Notes: generated by a model not told the origin, from the sequence alone. A stretch of DNA of 64,000 bases from Actinomadura opuntiae (GCF_030283205.1 NZ_JASNWF010000034.1:1-64000), one strand, 5' to 3'; shown: positions 24,643 through 34,150, numbered from the stretch's first letter. Made by a program: numbers and translations.

Positions 24643-25557
24643 TCACCAGCCGCGGTGGGCGAACTTCTGGTCCTCGCCGAGGGAGGCGACGTTGATGCCG
24701 ACCATGGCGTCGCCGAGGCCGCGGGACACCTTGGCGATGACGCCGGGGTCGTCGTGGAAGGTGGTGGCCTTGACGATCGCCTCGGCGCGCTGGGCGGGGT
24801 TGCCGGACTTGAAGATGCCGGAGCCGACGAACACGCCCTCGGCGCCGAGCTGCATCATCATCGCGGCGTCCGCCGGGGTGGCGATGCCGCCGGCGGTGAA
24901 CAGCACCACGGGCAGCTTGCCGGCCTGGGCGACCTCCTTGACGAGCTCGTAGGGGGCCCGGAGCTCCTTGGCGGCGACGTACAGCTCGTCCTCCGCCAGG
25001 TTCTGCAGCCGGCGGATCTCCTGCCGGATCTGCCGCATGTGCGTGGTGGCGTTGGAGACGTCGCCGGTGCCGGCCTCGCCCTTGGAGCGGATCATCGCCG
25101 CGCCCTCGGTGATGCGGCGCAGCGCCTCGCCGAGGTTGGTGGCGCCGCACACGAACGGGACGGTGAACGCCCACTTGTCGATGTGGTTCTCGTAGTCGGC
25201 CGGGGTGAGCACCTCGGACTCGTCGACGTAGTCGACGCCGAGGGCCTGCAGCACCTGCGCCTCGACGAAGTGGCCGATGCGGGCCTTGGCCATGACGGGG
25301 ATGGAGACAGCGCCGATGATGCCGTCGATCATGTCGGGGTCGCTCATCCGGGAGATGCCGCCCTCGGCGCGGATGTCGGCGGGCACCCGCTCCAGGGCCA
25401 TCACCGCGACCGCGCCGGCGTCCTCGGCGATCTTCGCCTGCTCGGGGGTGACGACGTCCATGATCACGCCGCCCTTGAGCATCTCCGCCATGCCGCGCTT
25501 GACGCGGGCGGTCCCGGTCTCGGGCGCGTTCTCCGGGGCGGAATTCAAAGTGGACAC
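24643..25557 (-). CDS. pdxS: pyridoxal 5'-phosphate synthase lyase subunit PdxS
   Basis: PdxS builds PLP from ribose 5-phosphate, glyceraldehyde 3-phosphate and ammonia. The product of about 304 residues has the TIM-barrel signatures GGVIMDVVTPEQAKIAE, the first Schiff-base Lys in PVMAKARIGHF, and the second Lys in RSKGEAGTGDVSNA. GTG 25557 lies 6-7 bases after a GAGGA, whereas ATG 25563 would sit directly on that site, so the former is preferred. The disordered tail normally seen at the C-terminus is short here (EDQKFAHRGW). Confidence 0.95.
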   Translation of the reverse strand: MSTLNSAPENAPETGTARVKRGMAEMLKGGVIMDVVTPEQAKIAEDAGAVAVMALERVPADIRAEGGISRMSDPDMIDGIIGAVSIPVMAKARIGHFVEAQVLQALGVDYVDESEVLTPADYENHIDKWAFTVPFVCGATNLGEALRRITEGAAMIRSKGEAGTGDVSNATTHMRQIRQEIRRLQNLAEDELYVAAKELRAPYELVKEVAQAGKLPVVLFTAGGIATPADAAMMMQLGAEGVFVGSGIFKSGNPAQRAEAIVKATTFHDDPGVIAKVSRGLGDAMVGINVASLGEDQKFAHRGW

Positions 25558-25684
25558 GGGCATTCCTCACGTGCGCGGACGACAGGTCGTCTTCCATGGT
25601 ATTGCCTGCTTGGGGGCCGTTTCGACGGCCCCGCGGGGGCAGGCCAATGGGCGCGAATTGGCCGTTGACCGGCCGCGCGCGGCG

Positions 25685-26716
25685 CTATGGAATGTGGGGC
25701 TTGCCGTCGTTCAGCAGGACCACCCACACCTGCCCGCGGGCGAACGTCATCGGCTTGCCGCCGGCGGTGGTGTAGGTCGTCCCGGCGGTCTCGGACGGCC
25801 GCGACCACTTGGCGTCGTAGGCCTTGCCGTCGCGCAGCACGGTGGCGCGGCCGGTGCCGGTCGTCTGGATCAGCGGGGTGTAGCTGCCGAGGAAGTCGTG
25901 GAACTTCGAGCGGGTCGTCTTCGCGTACTGGACGACGATCGTGGCGCCGCCGAGGCGGCCGCCTTCGGCCGCGGTGTCGGGCCTGCCGCCCCAGCTGGCG
26001 AGCCAGCGCTTCTCCTTGGCCGACCAGGCGAACCCCATGGTCGCGGCGGGCCATTTCGCGGTGAACGACTTCGTCGGCCTGCCGCCGTCGGGCGCCGCGC
26101 CGAACCGGAAGCCGATGTCGCGGGGCGCGGACGCCTTGGGGGCCTTCTTGAGCAGGGCCTTCGGGTCGCCGTAGAGGTTGTAGGGGATCTGCCTCGCGCC
26201 GGAGCGGGAGTAGGCGGAACCGGCGTTCTCCTGGGAGATGTCGTACACCGGCGCCTTGCGGATGTACTTCTTCATCTTGCTCTGGACGCCGGAGAACGCG
26301 AAGGCGGGGTGCCCGAACTGCGGCAGGATGTGCAGGTCGGAGATGCGGGCGCTGCGGACCGGCCCGACGCGCTTGGGCAGCGTCGAGGAGTACACCGCCA
26401 TCAGCCGGGTCTCGCCGCCCTCGACCTGCTCGACGTAGACGATGTCGGCGGCCGACACGCCCGCCTGCGGCAGCGCGGGCTTCGTGTTCTCGATCTTCAC
26501 CGCGAGGACGGGGTTGGTGAGCCCCTTGGTGCCGCCGGTGAACGGGTGCGTCGTCGGCGCGGGCGTCCCGGACGCCGTGCCGCCGTGCGCGCTCGGCGGC
26601 GCCGCGGTGCCCGGTCCGTGCGAGTCCGAGCAGGCCGCGAGGGCCGAGCCGAGCACGACGGCGCCGAGCCCCGCGGCCGCCCGCCCCCGTGCCGTCCTGT
26701 GCCACGCGTGTCGCAT
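25685..26716 (-). CDS. DUF3048 lipoprotein (YerB-like)
   Basis: The 343-residue product starts MRHAWHRTARG and has a lipobox LGSALAAC (Cys about residue 29) followed by a Ser/Pro/Thr/Gly linker, so it should be a lipoprotein on the outer face of the membrane. The DUF3048 domain begins NPVLAVKIENTKPALPQAG, with VYVEQVEGGETRLMAVY and RVGPVRSARISDL conserved. YerB-type proteins have no firm function. Position between pdxS and the PIM genes is not telling; a GGGAGGG precedes the ATG closely. Confidence 0.88.
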   Translation of the reverse strand: MRHAWHRTARGRAAAGLGAVVLGSALAACSDSHGPGTAAPPSAHGGTASGTPAPTTHPFTGGTKGLTNPVLAVKIENTKPALPQAGVSAADIVYVEQVEGGETRLMAVYSSTLPKRVGPVRSARISDLHILPQFGHPAFAFSGVQSKMKKYIRKAPVYDISQENAGSAYSRSGARQIPYNLYGDPKALLKKAPKASAPRDIGFRFGAAPDGGRPTKSFTAKWPAATMGFAWSAKEKRWLASWGGRPDTAAEGGRLGGATIVVQYAKTTRSKFHDFLGSYTPLIQTTGTGRATVLRDGKAYDAKWSRPSETAGTTYTTAGGKPMTFARGQVWVVLLNDGKPHIP

Positions 26717-26846
26717 AACCCTCCCTTTGCGGCGATCTGCCCGAGGGTAGCGAACGGACCTGATGCGTTCGCCCGGTCGGCTGTACGCGCGGGCGCCCCC
26801 GATCCGCTCGATCGGCCCCGGCACGCGGGGCGGATCCGGGCGGCGG

Positions 26847-27386
26847 TCACCACCGGGGCGGGTCGTCGTCGATCTCGAAGAAGTCGGGCAGGGCCGCCCG
26901 TCCCGCCAGCGGCAGCACCCGGATGAGCGGCTTGCGGCGCGCGGCACGCGCCTGGGCGACGGCGTCGTTGTAGAAGCGGCGGGCGTAGGCGACCTTCGCG
27001 GCCGAGGAGGACAGCTCCTCCAGGACGTCGGTGCCGTCGCCCCCCTTCCCCGCGACCGTGCCGGCGAAGTCGGGCTGGTCGGCCACGGCCCGCAGCGCGC
27101 GCGACAGATCGCTCTCGGCGAACTCGCGGCCGTCGGCGCCGGCGGTGCGGGCCTCGTGCGCGGCGGTGGCCAGCACGAGGCTCGCGGCCGGGTCCAGCAG
27201 CCGGGACGCCGCGAGCTCCAGCGCGGCGGCGGCCCGCCGGACCAGCGCGGCGTCCAGCGCGGCGCGGGCGGTCTCGACGCGGACGTGCAGCCGGTCCAGC
27301 CGGGTGGCGCGCCACGACACGTACACCCCGACGAGGAACACGACGGCGATCCAGAACAGGACGTCGATGATCCAGTGGTAGTGCAC
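26847..27386 (-). CDS. LemA-like single-span membrane protein
   Basis: A 179-residue protein with a membrane helix at about residues 6-25 and a long helical cytoplasmic or extracellular domain. The C-terminal stretch AKVAYARRFYNDAVAQARAARR...FFEIDDDP matches the closing pattern of LemA proteins (YN..V..YN and a final FFE). Function of LemA proteins is unknown. It starts 10 bases after the pimA stop on the same strand, so it is likely the last gene of the pgsA-acyltransferase-pimA operon. Confidence 0.75.
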   Translation of the reverse strand: MHYHWIIDVLFWIAVVFLVGVYVSWRATRLDRLHVRVETARAALDAALVRRAAAALELAASRLLDPAASLVLATAAHEARTAGADGREFAESDLSRALRAVADQPDFAGTVAGKGGDGTDVLEELSSSAAKVAYARRFYNDAVAQARAARRKPLIRVLPLAGRAALPDFFEIDDDPPRW

Positions 27387-27396
27387 CGGGGTCCCC

Positions 27397-28551
27397 TCAG
27401 GCCCCGGAGCCGGACTCGACGACGCCGGTGCCGGCGTAGGCGACCGTCTCGTAGACCCGCAGCACGTCCCGGGCCACCGACGACCAGTCGTAGGCGCGGA
27501 CGGCGGCGCGGGCCTCCGCGGACAGCTGCTTGCGCCGGGCCGGGTCGTCCAGCAGCGTCTCGGCCGCGGCGGCGAGGGCCTCGTGGTCGCCGGCCGGGAA
27601 CAGCGCGCCGGCGCGGCCGCCGAGCAGCACCCGGTCGAACGCCTCGATGTCGCTGGCGAGGATGGGGGCGCCCGCCGACATCGCCTCGGCGAGCACGATG
27701 CCGAAGCTCTCGCCGCCGAGGTTGGGCGCGACGAACACCTCCACCGAGTGGTAGGCGCGGATCTTGTCCTCCTCGCTCACCATGCCGAGCACGGCCACCC
27801 GGTCGCGCAGCTCCGGGGAGACGCGGGCGGCCACGTCGTCGGCGTCGCCGGGCCCGGCGAGCAGCAGCCGCAGCCCGGGGCGGCGGCGGCCGAGGATCTC
27901 GAAGGCGCGCAGCAGCACCGGCAGGCCCTTGCGCGGCTCGTCCATCCGGCCGAGGAAGCCCAGCGCCTCGGTGCCGCCCGGCCCGTCGCCGCGGCCCGGC
28001 CAGCCGGGCAGCGGGTCGGCCATCGCGTACCGCTCGGTGGCGACCCCGTTGGGGATCAGCACGGCGTCGCCGCCGAGGTGCTCGACCAGGCTGGTGCGGG
28101 CCGCCTCCGACACCGCGATCCGGCCGTTGATCTTCTCCAGGGCGCTGCGCAGGATCGGCGCGGTCACCGACAGCGCGCGGGACCGCTCGTAGGAGGCGTG
28201 GAAGGTGCCGACGATCGGGCCGTCGGCCGCCCAGCACGCCAGCAGGCCGAGCGACGGCGCGGCGGGCTCGTGGACGTGCAGCACGTCGAACCGGCCCTCG
28301 TTGATCCAGCGGCGGACGCGCGCCGAGGACAGGAACCCGAACGCCATCCGCGCCACCGACCCGTTGTAGGGGACGGGGACGGCGCGCCCGGTCGAGACGG
28401 CGTAGGGCGGCAGCACGGCGTCGTCGTCGGCCGGAGTGATCACCGACACCCGGTGGCCCAGCTCGATCAGCGCCTCGGCGAGGTCGCGGATGTGCTGCTG
28501 GACGCCGCCGGGGACGTTCCAGGTGTAGGGGCAGACGATGCCGACGTTCAC
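27397..28551 (-). CDS. pimA: phosphatidyl-myo-inositol mannosyltransferase PimA
   Basis: PimA transfers the first mannose from GDP-mannose to phosphatidylinositol at the inner face of the membrane. The 384-residue GT4 enzyme begins NVGIVCPYTWNVPGGVQQHI with the N-terminal GGVQ acceptor loop, then LHVHEPAAPSLG, GTFHASYERSR, FLGRMDEPRKGLPVLL and the donor motif GGESFGIVLAEAMSAGAP. GTG 28551 overlaps the acyltransferase stop (GTGA). Together with the two upstream genes it makes acylated PIM1, anchors for lipomannans in actinobacteria. Confidence 0.94.
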   Translation of the reverse strand: MNVGIVCPYTWNVPGGVQQHIRDLAEALIELGHRVSVITPADDDAVLPPYAVSTGRAVPVPYNGSVARMAFGFLSSARVRRWINEGRFDVLHVHEPAAPSLGLLACWAADGPIVGTFHASYERSRALSVTAPILRSALEKINGRIAVSEAARTSLVEHLGGDAVLIPNGVATERYAMADPLPGWPGRGDGPGGTEALGFLGRMDEPRKGLPVLLRAFEILGRRRPGLRLLLAGPGDADDVAARVSPELRDRVAVLGMVSEEDKIRAYHSVEVFVAPNLGGESFGIVLAEAMSAGAPILASDIEAFDRVLLGGRAGALFPAGDHEALAAAAETLLDDPARRKQLSAEARAAVRAYDWSSVARDVLRVYETVAYAGTGVVESGSGA

Positions 28552-29480
28552 CGCGGCGCCTCTCCCGGCGCGGCCGGATCGAGGTCGTCCACCCAGACCT
28601 TCTGCAGCATGTGCCAGTCCTCCGGGTGGGCGGCGATGCCCGCCTCGAAGACCCGCGCGGTCTCCTGCGTCATGGTCCGGATCTTCTCCCGCCTGGCGCC
28701 CCCGTCCGGGACCGGGATCTCCTCGTGGACGCGGGCCGCCCAGTACTTCCCCTCGTACCAGAGTGTCACGGGAATGAGGGCGGCGCCGGTCTGGAGCGCC
28801 AACGCGGCGGAGACGGCGGGCATCCGGGCGGTGGCGCCGAAGAACTCCACGTCGACGCCGCTCGCGGTGAGGTCGCGGTCGACGACCAGGCAGACGGGCC
28901 GGCCCGCGCGCAGCCGCTGCGCCATCCGGCCGAAGGCCGAGGCGCCGGTGTGCGCGAGGACCTCCATGCCGAGGCTCTCCCGGAACGCCACGAACCGGTC
29001 GAACAGCGACTCGGGCCTCAGGCGCTCGGCGACGGTCGTGAACGGGTAACCGCAGGCGGCGAGCCAGGCGCCGGCGTGCTCGTAGTTGCCCATATGCGGC
29101 AGCGCGAGGACCACTCCCCGGCCCGCGTCGAGGTTGGCGAAGATCTTCTTCTCGCCGGTGACCCGCATCCGGCCGAGGATCCGCGCCCGGTCGTACTCGG
29201 GCAGCCGGAACACCTCCAGCCAGTAGCGGGCGTAGCGGCGCAGCACCCGCTTGCTGAGGACGCGGACCTCGTCGTCGACGGCGTCCTTGCCGAGGACGCG
29301 GCACAGGTTGCGCTCCAGCTGCCGGACGCCGGACCCGTGGGCCTGCCAGGCGCGGTCGGCGACCGCGGTGAACGCGAGCCGGGCGGCGCCCTCGGGCATC
29401 TTGCGGACGATCGTCCAGCCCAGCGCGTAGGCGGCGTCCATCACCTCGTCGCGGAGCGCCGCCGGCGCGGAGGGGGTCAT
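28548..29480 (-). CDS. phosphatidylinositol mannoside acyltransferase
   Basis: The 310-residue enzyme belongs to the LpxL/HtrB-like acyltransferase family. It has the HX4D/E motif as LPHMGNYEHAGAWLA (His and Glu, about residues 117-123) and CLVVDRDLTASGVDVEFFG. In mycobacteria the homologue (Rv2611c, PatA) puts a palmitoyl group on the PimA-added mannose. ATG 29480 overlaps the pgsA stop and its own stop overlaps pimA, so three consecutive genes are chained by 4-base overlaps. Confidence 0.92.
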   Translation of the reverse strand: MTPSAPAALRDEVMDAAYALGWTIVRKMPEGAARLAFTAVADRAWQAHGSGVRQLERNLCRVLGKDAVDDEVRVLSKRVLRRYARYWLEVFRLPEYDRARILGRMRVTGEKKIFANLDAGRGVVLALPHMGNYEHAGAWLAACGYPFTTVAERLRPESLFDRFVAFRESLGMEVLAHTGASAFGRMAQRLRAGRPVCLVVDRDLTASGVDVEFFGATARMPAVSAALALQTGAALIPVTLWYEGKYWAARVHEEIPVPDGGARREKIRTMTQETARVFEAGIAAHPEDWHMLQKVWVDDLDPAAPGEAPR

Positions 29481-30184
29481 CGGCGCGGGCCCGGCCCGGC
29501 CTTCGCGTGCGCCTTCTCGCCGTTCTCCTCGTCCTCGGAGTTCCCGGACTCCCCGGACGTCGCAGGCCCGGCGGCCTCCGGCGCGGGGGCGGCCTTGGCC
29601 TGGGCGTAGACCGTGGCGAACCGCTGCCCCACCGTGACCGTGCTGAGGACCGCCAGCACCCACAGGGCGATCGCCAGGACGTAGGGGACGCCGAGGCCGT
29701 CGAGCCCCGCGGCCACCAGTGCGATCAGCAGGCGCTCGGAGCGCTCGGCGATGCCCACGTTGCAGGTGTACCCGAGGCCCTCGGCGCGGGCCTTGGCGTA
29801 CGACACCACGACCCCGGCGACCAGGCAGAACAGCGCGACGCCGGCCAGGACGTGCTGCCCGTCCCGGTACAGCCCGATCATCAGCCCCGAGAAGATCGCC
29901 GCATCCGCGACGCGGTCGAGCGTGGAGTCCAGGAACGCGCCGAACTTGGAGATCTTGCCGGTGACCCGGGCGACCGCGCCGTCCAGCATGTCGAACAGCA
30001 CGAACGCGGTGATCACCAGGGTGCCCCAGAAGAACTCCCCGCGCGGGAAGAGCACCAGGGCGCCGGCGGCGACGCCGGCGGTGCCGATGACGGTGATGGC
30101 GTTGGGCGACACCCCGGTCCGCGCGACCGTCCGTCCGATGGGCGTCAGGACGCGCCCCAGCGCGGGCCTGATTCTGTTGAGCAT
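29477..30184 (-). CDS. pgsA: phosphatidylinositol phosphate synthase (CDP-alcohol phosphotransferase)
   Basis: The 235-residue protein joins CDP-diacylglycerol and inositol phosphate, the first committed step to phosphatidylinositol. The catalytic signature DGx2ARx8Gx3Dx3D is complete: DGAVARVTGKISKFGAFLDSTLD at about residues 68-90. About six membrane helices follow the family pattern. The C-terminal 35 residues are charged and disordered. The gene heads the pgsA-acyltransferase-pimA operon; the name pgsA1 is also used in mycobacteria. Confidence 0.93.
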   Translation of the reverse strand: MLNRIRPALGRVLTPIGRTVARTGVSPNAITVIGTAGVAAGALVLFPRGEFFWGTLVITAFVLFDMLDGAVARVTGKISKFGAFLDSTLDRVADAAIFSGLMIGLYRDGQHVLAGVALFCLVAGVVVSYAKARAEGLGYTCNVGIAERSERLLIALVAAGLDGLGVPYVLAIALWVLAVLSTVTVGQRFATVYAQAKAAPAPEAAGPATSGESGNSEDEENGEKAHAKAGPGPRR

Positions 30185-30395
30185 CGCCGTCCGTTCTCCT
30201 GCTGCCGGATGGAAGCGCCGCGGGGACCGGCCAGGGGGCCGCCGTTGGCGGGCCCAATCGTAGTGCGGTCGCCGGTCCGGTGCGGTCGGCCCGGGGACAG
30301 TGGCGGTCCGCGGCGGCCCGCGGCCCCGCGCGGCGGACGCGAGCGGGTTGTTTGCCGTTCACCCCTTGTGATCCCGCCCGACACGGGAAAGGGTA

Positions 30396-30420
30396 TTGAC
30401 ACGGGTGTGACGTCGGTCAC
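30396..30420 (+). promoter_or_regulatory. possible promoter/operator upstream of the EF-G2 gene
   Basis: The 346-base divergent gap 30185-30530 contains no gene. TTGACA lies at 30396-30401, and GTGAC-GTCG-GTCAC, a 5-bp dyad with a 4-base spacer, at 30407-30420. This area is less GC-biased than its surroundings. No clear -10 follows at the right distance, so the reading is tentative. Nothing else stands out in the gap. Confidence 0.35.
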
Positions 30421-30530
30421 GCGCGTTGGACGAGGTCGGACGCCGCACTCGGACGTCAGGGCCGGGCCCTCCGGGCCGGGCCCCAGCCGCACGCGGGCCC
30501 CCGCCGGGAGGCCCGTCCGAGGAGGTAGCC

Positions 30531-32699
30531 ATGGCGGACAAGGGAGGACACCCGGGAGCCCCCGGCAGGGCACCGGAGGCCGGCGGGTGCGACAGGGTGC
30601 GCAACGTCGCGCTGGTCGGCCACTCGGGGGCGGGCAAGACCACGCTCGTGGAGGCGCTGCTGAGCGCCGCGGGCGCGCTGCAGCGGCCTGGCCGGGTCGA
30701 GGAGGGCACCACGGTCAGCGACTTCGAGGAGATCGAGGTCCGCCAGCAGCGCTCGGTCAACCTCGCGCTCGCCCCGCTCCAGCACGGCGACATCAAGGTC
30801 AACCTCGTCGACACCCCCGGCTACGCCGACTTCGTCGGCGACCTGCGGGCCGGGCTGCGCGCCGCCGACGCGGCCCTGTTCGTGATCTCGGCGGTGGACG
30901 GCATCGACGGCCTGACCCGGATGATCTGGGAGGAGTGCGCCGCGGTCGGGATGCCCCGCGCGGTCGTCATCACCAAGATCGACCAGCAGCGCGGCGACTT
31001 CGACGACGTCGTGCTGAGCTGCCAGGACGCCTTCGGCGAGGGCGTCCTGCCGCTGTACTTCCCGGCGTCGGGCGACGACGGCCTGAAGGGCCTGGTCGGG
31101 CTGCTCACCCAGCGCTGCCTGGACTACTCCTCCGGCGAGCGCACCGAGTGCGCGCCCGACCCGCGGTACCTGGAGCAGATCTCCGAGCAGCGCGCCTCGC
31201 TGATCGAGGGGATCATCCAGGAGAGCGAGGACGAGACCCTCATGGACCGGTACCTGTCCGGTGAGGAGATCGACGTCAAGGCGCTCATCGAGGACCTGGA
31301 GACCGCGGTGGCGCGCGGCAGCTTCTACCCGGTGCTCGCCACGTCGGTGCCGCACGGCGACCATCCCGGCCCGGTGGTCGGCATGCTGGAGCTGCTGGAG
31401 GTCATCACCCAGGCGTTCCCCTCGCCCCTGGAGCACGGCATCCCGGCGGTCACGCCCGTCGACGGCGGGCCGCCGAGGCGGATCGGCTGCGACCCCGACG
31501 GGCCGCTGGTCGCCGAGGTGGTCAAGACCACCTCCGACCCGTACGTCGGGCGGATCTCGCTGGTGCGGGTGTTCTCCGGGACGCTGCGCCCCGACACGAC
31601 CGTCCACGTGTCCGGGCACGGCATGGCCGAGCGCGGGCACGAGGACCACGACGTCGACGAGCGGGTGGGCGCGCTCACCTCCCCGCTCGGCAAGGCGCAG
31701 CGGACCGTCACCTCCTGCGGCGCCGGGGACATCTGCGCGGTCGCGAAGCTGGCGCGCGCCGAGACCGGCGACACGCTGTCCGACCCGTCGGCGCCGGTGG
31801 TGATGGCGCCGTGGACGATGCCGGACCCGCTGCTGCCGGTGGCGATCCGGGCCAGGTCCAAGGCCGACGAGGACAAGCTCAGCCAGGCCCTCGGCCGGCT
31901 GGTGGCCGAGGACCCGACGCTGCGGCTGGAGAACAACGCCGAGACCCGGCAGCTGGTGCTGTGGTGCATGGGCGAGGCGCACGCCGACGTGCTGATCGAC
32001 CGGCTCAGCGGCCGGTACGGCGTCGAGGTGGAGCGGGTCGAGCTGCGGGTGCCGCTGCGCGAGACGTTCGGCGGGTCCGCCAAGGGCCTCGGCCGGCACG
32101 TGAAGCAGAGCGGCGGCCACGGCCAGTACGGCATCTGCCACGTCGAGGTGGAGCCGCTGCCGTCGGGCGGGGGCTTCGAGTTCGTGGACAAGATCGTCGG
32201 CGGGGTGGTGCCGCGGCAGTTCATCCCGTCGGTCGAGAAGGGCGTCCGGCAGCAGATGGAGCGCGGCGTGTCCGCCGGGTACCCGCTGGTCGACATCAGG
32301 GTCACGCTGTACGACGGCAAGGCGCACTCGGTGGACTCCTCCGACATGGCCTTCCAGGCCGCCGGCGCGCTCGCGCTGAAGGACGCCGCCGCCCGGGTCC
32401 CGGTGCTGCTGCTGGAGCCGGTGGACGAGGTCGCCGTGCTGATCGCCGACGACTACGTGGGCCCGGTCATGTCCGACCTCACCTCGCGGCGCGGCCGGGT
32501 GCTGGGCACGCAGGCGGTGCCGGGAGGCCGCACGATGATCAAGGCGGAGGTGCCGCAGCTGGAGATCGTCCGGTACGCGATCGACCTGCGGTCGATGTCG
32601 CAGGGCACCGGCACGTTCGACCGGACGTTCCTGCGGTACGAGCCGCTCCCCTCGCACCTGGCGGACAAGGTCGCCGCGGCCGAGGCGGTGCACGACTAG
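30531..32699 (+). CDS. elongation factor G-like protein EF-G2
   Basis: A 722-residue translational GTPase with all EF-G domains. G1 is GHSGAGKTT instead of the AHxDxGKTT of canonical EF-G, G3 is DTPGYADF and G4 is TKID instead of NKxD. Domain IV (about 475-600) has GGSAKGLGRHVKQSGGHGQYG; domain V follows. Such divergent EF-G2 paralogues exist in actinobacteria beside the main fusA; their role is unclear and some lack translocation activity. ATG 30531 has GAGGAGG upstream; the frame open from 30426 is not used. Confidence 0.9.
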   Translation: MADKGGHPGAPGRAPEAGGCDRVRNVALVGHSGAGKTTLVEALLSAAGALQRPGRVEEGTTVSDFEEIEVRQQRSVNLALAPLQHGDIKVNLVDTPGYADFVGDLRAGLRAADAALFVISAVDGIDGLTRMIWEECAAVGMPRAVVITKIDQQRGDFDDVVLSCQDAFGEGVLPLYFPASGDDGLKGLVGLLTQRCLDYSSGERTECAPDPRYLEQISEQRASLIEGIIQESEDETLMDRYLSGEEIDVKALIEDLETAVARGSFYPVLATSVPHGDHPGPVVGMLELLEVITQAFPSPLEHGIPAVTPVDGGPPRRIGCDPDGPLVAEVVKTTSDPYVGRISLVRVFSGTLRPDTTVHVSGHGMAERGHEDHDVDERVGALTSPLGKAQRTVTSCGAGDICAVAKLARAETGDTLSDPSAPVVMAPWTMPDPLLPVAIRARSKADEDKLSQALGRLVAEDPTLRLENNAETRQLVLWCMGEAHADVLIDRLSGRYGVEVERVELRVPLRETFGGSAKGLGRHVKQSGGHGQYGICHVEVEPLPSGGGFEFVDKIVGGVVPRQFIPSVEKGVRQQMERGVSAGYPLVDIRVTLYDGKAHSVDSSDMAFQAAGALALKDAAARVPVLLLEPVDEVAVLIADDYVGPVMSDLTSRRGRVLGTQAVPGGRTMIKAEVPQLEIVRYAIDLRSMSQGTGTFDRTFLRYEPLPSHLADKVAAAEAVHD

Positions 32700-32878
32700 C
32701 GCGGCGGGCGGGGGCGGGTCCCGTGCGGCCCGTCTCCGCCTTTGGACCTCCCCGGACATCCCGGATGATCCTTCCGGAGTCGTCCAGCTGGCGCCGCGGA
32801 CTCATCCCTGAGGGTGACTCCGATTTCGGCATCTCGGGCGATGGCGGCGCGTTCCCGTCGTGAAACTCTTACTGCGCT

Positions 32879-33685
32879 ATGAGCGACACGGGGGAAGATC
32901 GGCGGCGCGCCCGGCCCGGGCGCCGCAACGTGATGCGGGGCCTCGGCCTCGCGGCCGGCGGGCTGCTCGCGGCCGGCGGCGGGTTCGCCACCGAGCAGGC
33001 CTGGCGGAAGGAGGACCCGCCGATCCCCGCGTCCGCCGCGTCCGTCGACTCCTGGCAGCCGCCCGACCGGCAGGTCGACGTGGTGTGGGCGGTCAACACC
33101 CGCCGCCGGCTGGTCGCGCTCACCTTCGACGACGGGCCGATGGAGCGCTGGACGCCGCACGCCCTGGACGCCCTGGACGAGGCCAAGGCGCCGGCGACGT
33201 TCTTCGTGGTGGGCAGCCGCCTGGTCCGCAACGCCCATCTCGTCGAGGGACGGCTCGGCCGGCACGAGATCGGCAACCACACCTGGAGGCACGACGACCT
33301 GTCGAAGCTGAGCCTGGCGCACGCCTACCGCTCCATCCACCGCACGCACGAGGCGATCAAGGAGGTCACCGGGCGGACCGCGACGCTGCTGCGGCCGCCG
33401 TGGGGCCGGCTCGGCGGCACCACCCTGCACGTCGCCGCCCAGCACGGCTACGACCTCGTGCTGTGGTCGCTGCTGGTGCAGGACAGGGCGCTCGGCCGCG
33501 AGCCGGACGAGATGGTCGCCGCCGTCGTCGACAACGCGCGCCCCGGCACCATCGTCCTCGCCCACGACGTCGGCGCCGCCAGCCGCGAGACCGCGATCGA
33601 GCGGCTCCCCGCGATGATCCGCGGGCTGCGCGGCCGGGGTTTCGACTTCGTCACCGTGTCGCAGCTGCGACGGGCCGCGCTCTAG
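32879..33685 (+). CDS. polysaccharide deacetylase family protein (NodB fold)
   Basis: The 268-residue product starts with a basic stretch RRNVMRGLGLAAGG (about 15-35), a signal or anchor that resembles a twin-arginine leader. The NodB domain (about 75-268) contains TFDDGP (Asp-Asp), GNHTWRHDDL (the two metal His), RPPWG and LAHD, so the catalytic set is complete. Likely a secreted de-N-acetylase acting on cell-wall glycan. It is followed after 9 bases by a two-gene unit for membrane proteins. Confidence 0.9.
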   Translation: MSDTGEDRRRARPGRRNVMRGLGLAAGGLLAAGGGFATEQAWRKEDPPIPASAASVDSWQPPDRQVDVVWAVNTRRRLVALTFDDGPMERWTPHALDALDEAKAPATFFVVGSRLVRNAHLVEGRLGRHEIGNHTWRHDDLSKLSLAHAYRSIHRTHEAIKEVTGRTATLLRPPWGRLGGTTLHVAAQHGYDLVLWSLLVQDRALGREPDEMVAAVVDNARPGTIVLAHDVGAASRETAIERLPAMIRGLRGRGFDFVTVSQLRRAAL

Positions 33686-33694
33686 GCTTGCCCG

Positions 33695-34150
33695 GTGAAC
33701 GTTCCCGTCCTCCGCCTGAGCGCCCGCGCACGGCTCTGGCGGTCGCTCGCGGGCGCCGCCTTCGTCGCCGCGCTGCTGCTCGCCAGCGCGTACGGGAGCA
33801 ACGACGACTTCCCCGTCGGGCCGATGACGCAGTTCGCGTTCTCGGTGAAGAACGACGGCGGGACGATCGGCTCCTTCTGGCTGGAGGCCGACACCGCCGA
33901 GGGCCGGCACGTCGAGCTGTCCCGGGACGCCGTCGGGACGGGCATGAAGCGCGCCGAGATCGAGGGGCAGATGGACCGCATCGTCCACCGCCCGTCGCTG
34001 CTGCAGGGCATCGCCGAGGGGCAGCACCGGCTGCATCCCGGCGACCCCCGGCTCACCAGGATCTACGTGGTGGAAGAGATCAAGAGGCTGGAGCACGGCG
34101 AGGTCGTGTCGACCCGGCGCGTCAACCGCGTCGTCTGGGACGTGCGGTGA
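33695..34150 (+). CDS. small membrane-anchored protein of unknown function
   Basis: A 151-residue protein with GTG start, one membrane segment (about residues 14-34) and an extracytoplasmic domain starting YGSNDDFPVGPMTQFAFS. The region LEADTAEGRHVELSRDAVGTGMKRAEIEGQM and the C-terminal RIYVVEEIKRLEHGEVV suggest a compact beta-rich fold. I do not recognise a family. Its stop overlaps the next start (GTGA), so it is translationally coupled to the HTTM-like protein and may be its partner. Confidence 0.75.
   Translation: MNVPVLRLSARARLWRSLAGAAFVAALLLASAYGSNDDFPVGPMTQFAFSVKNDGGTIGSFWLEADTAEGRHVELSRDAVGTGMKRAEIEGQMDRIVHRPSLLQGIAEGQHRLHPGDPRLTRIYVVEEIKRLEHGEVVSTRRVNRVVWDVR

Noticed and set aside
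32700..32878. Imperfect repeat GGACTCATCCCT/AGGGTGACTCC as a riboswitch upstream of the deacetylase
   Set aside because: The pairing is interrupted and no known riboswitch core was recognised; I see nothing firm in this gap.
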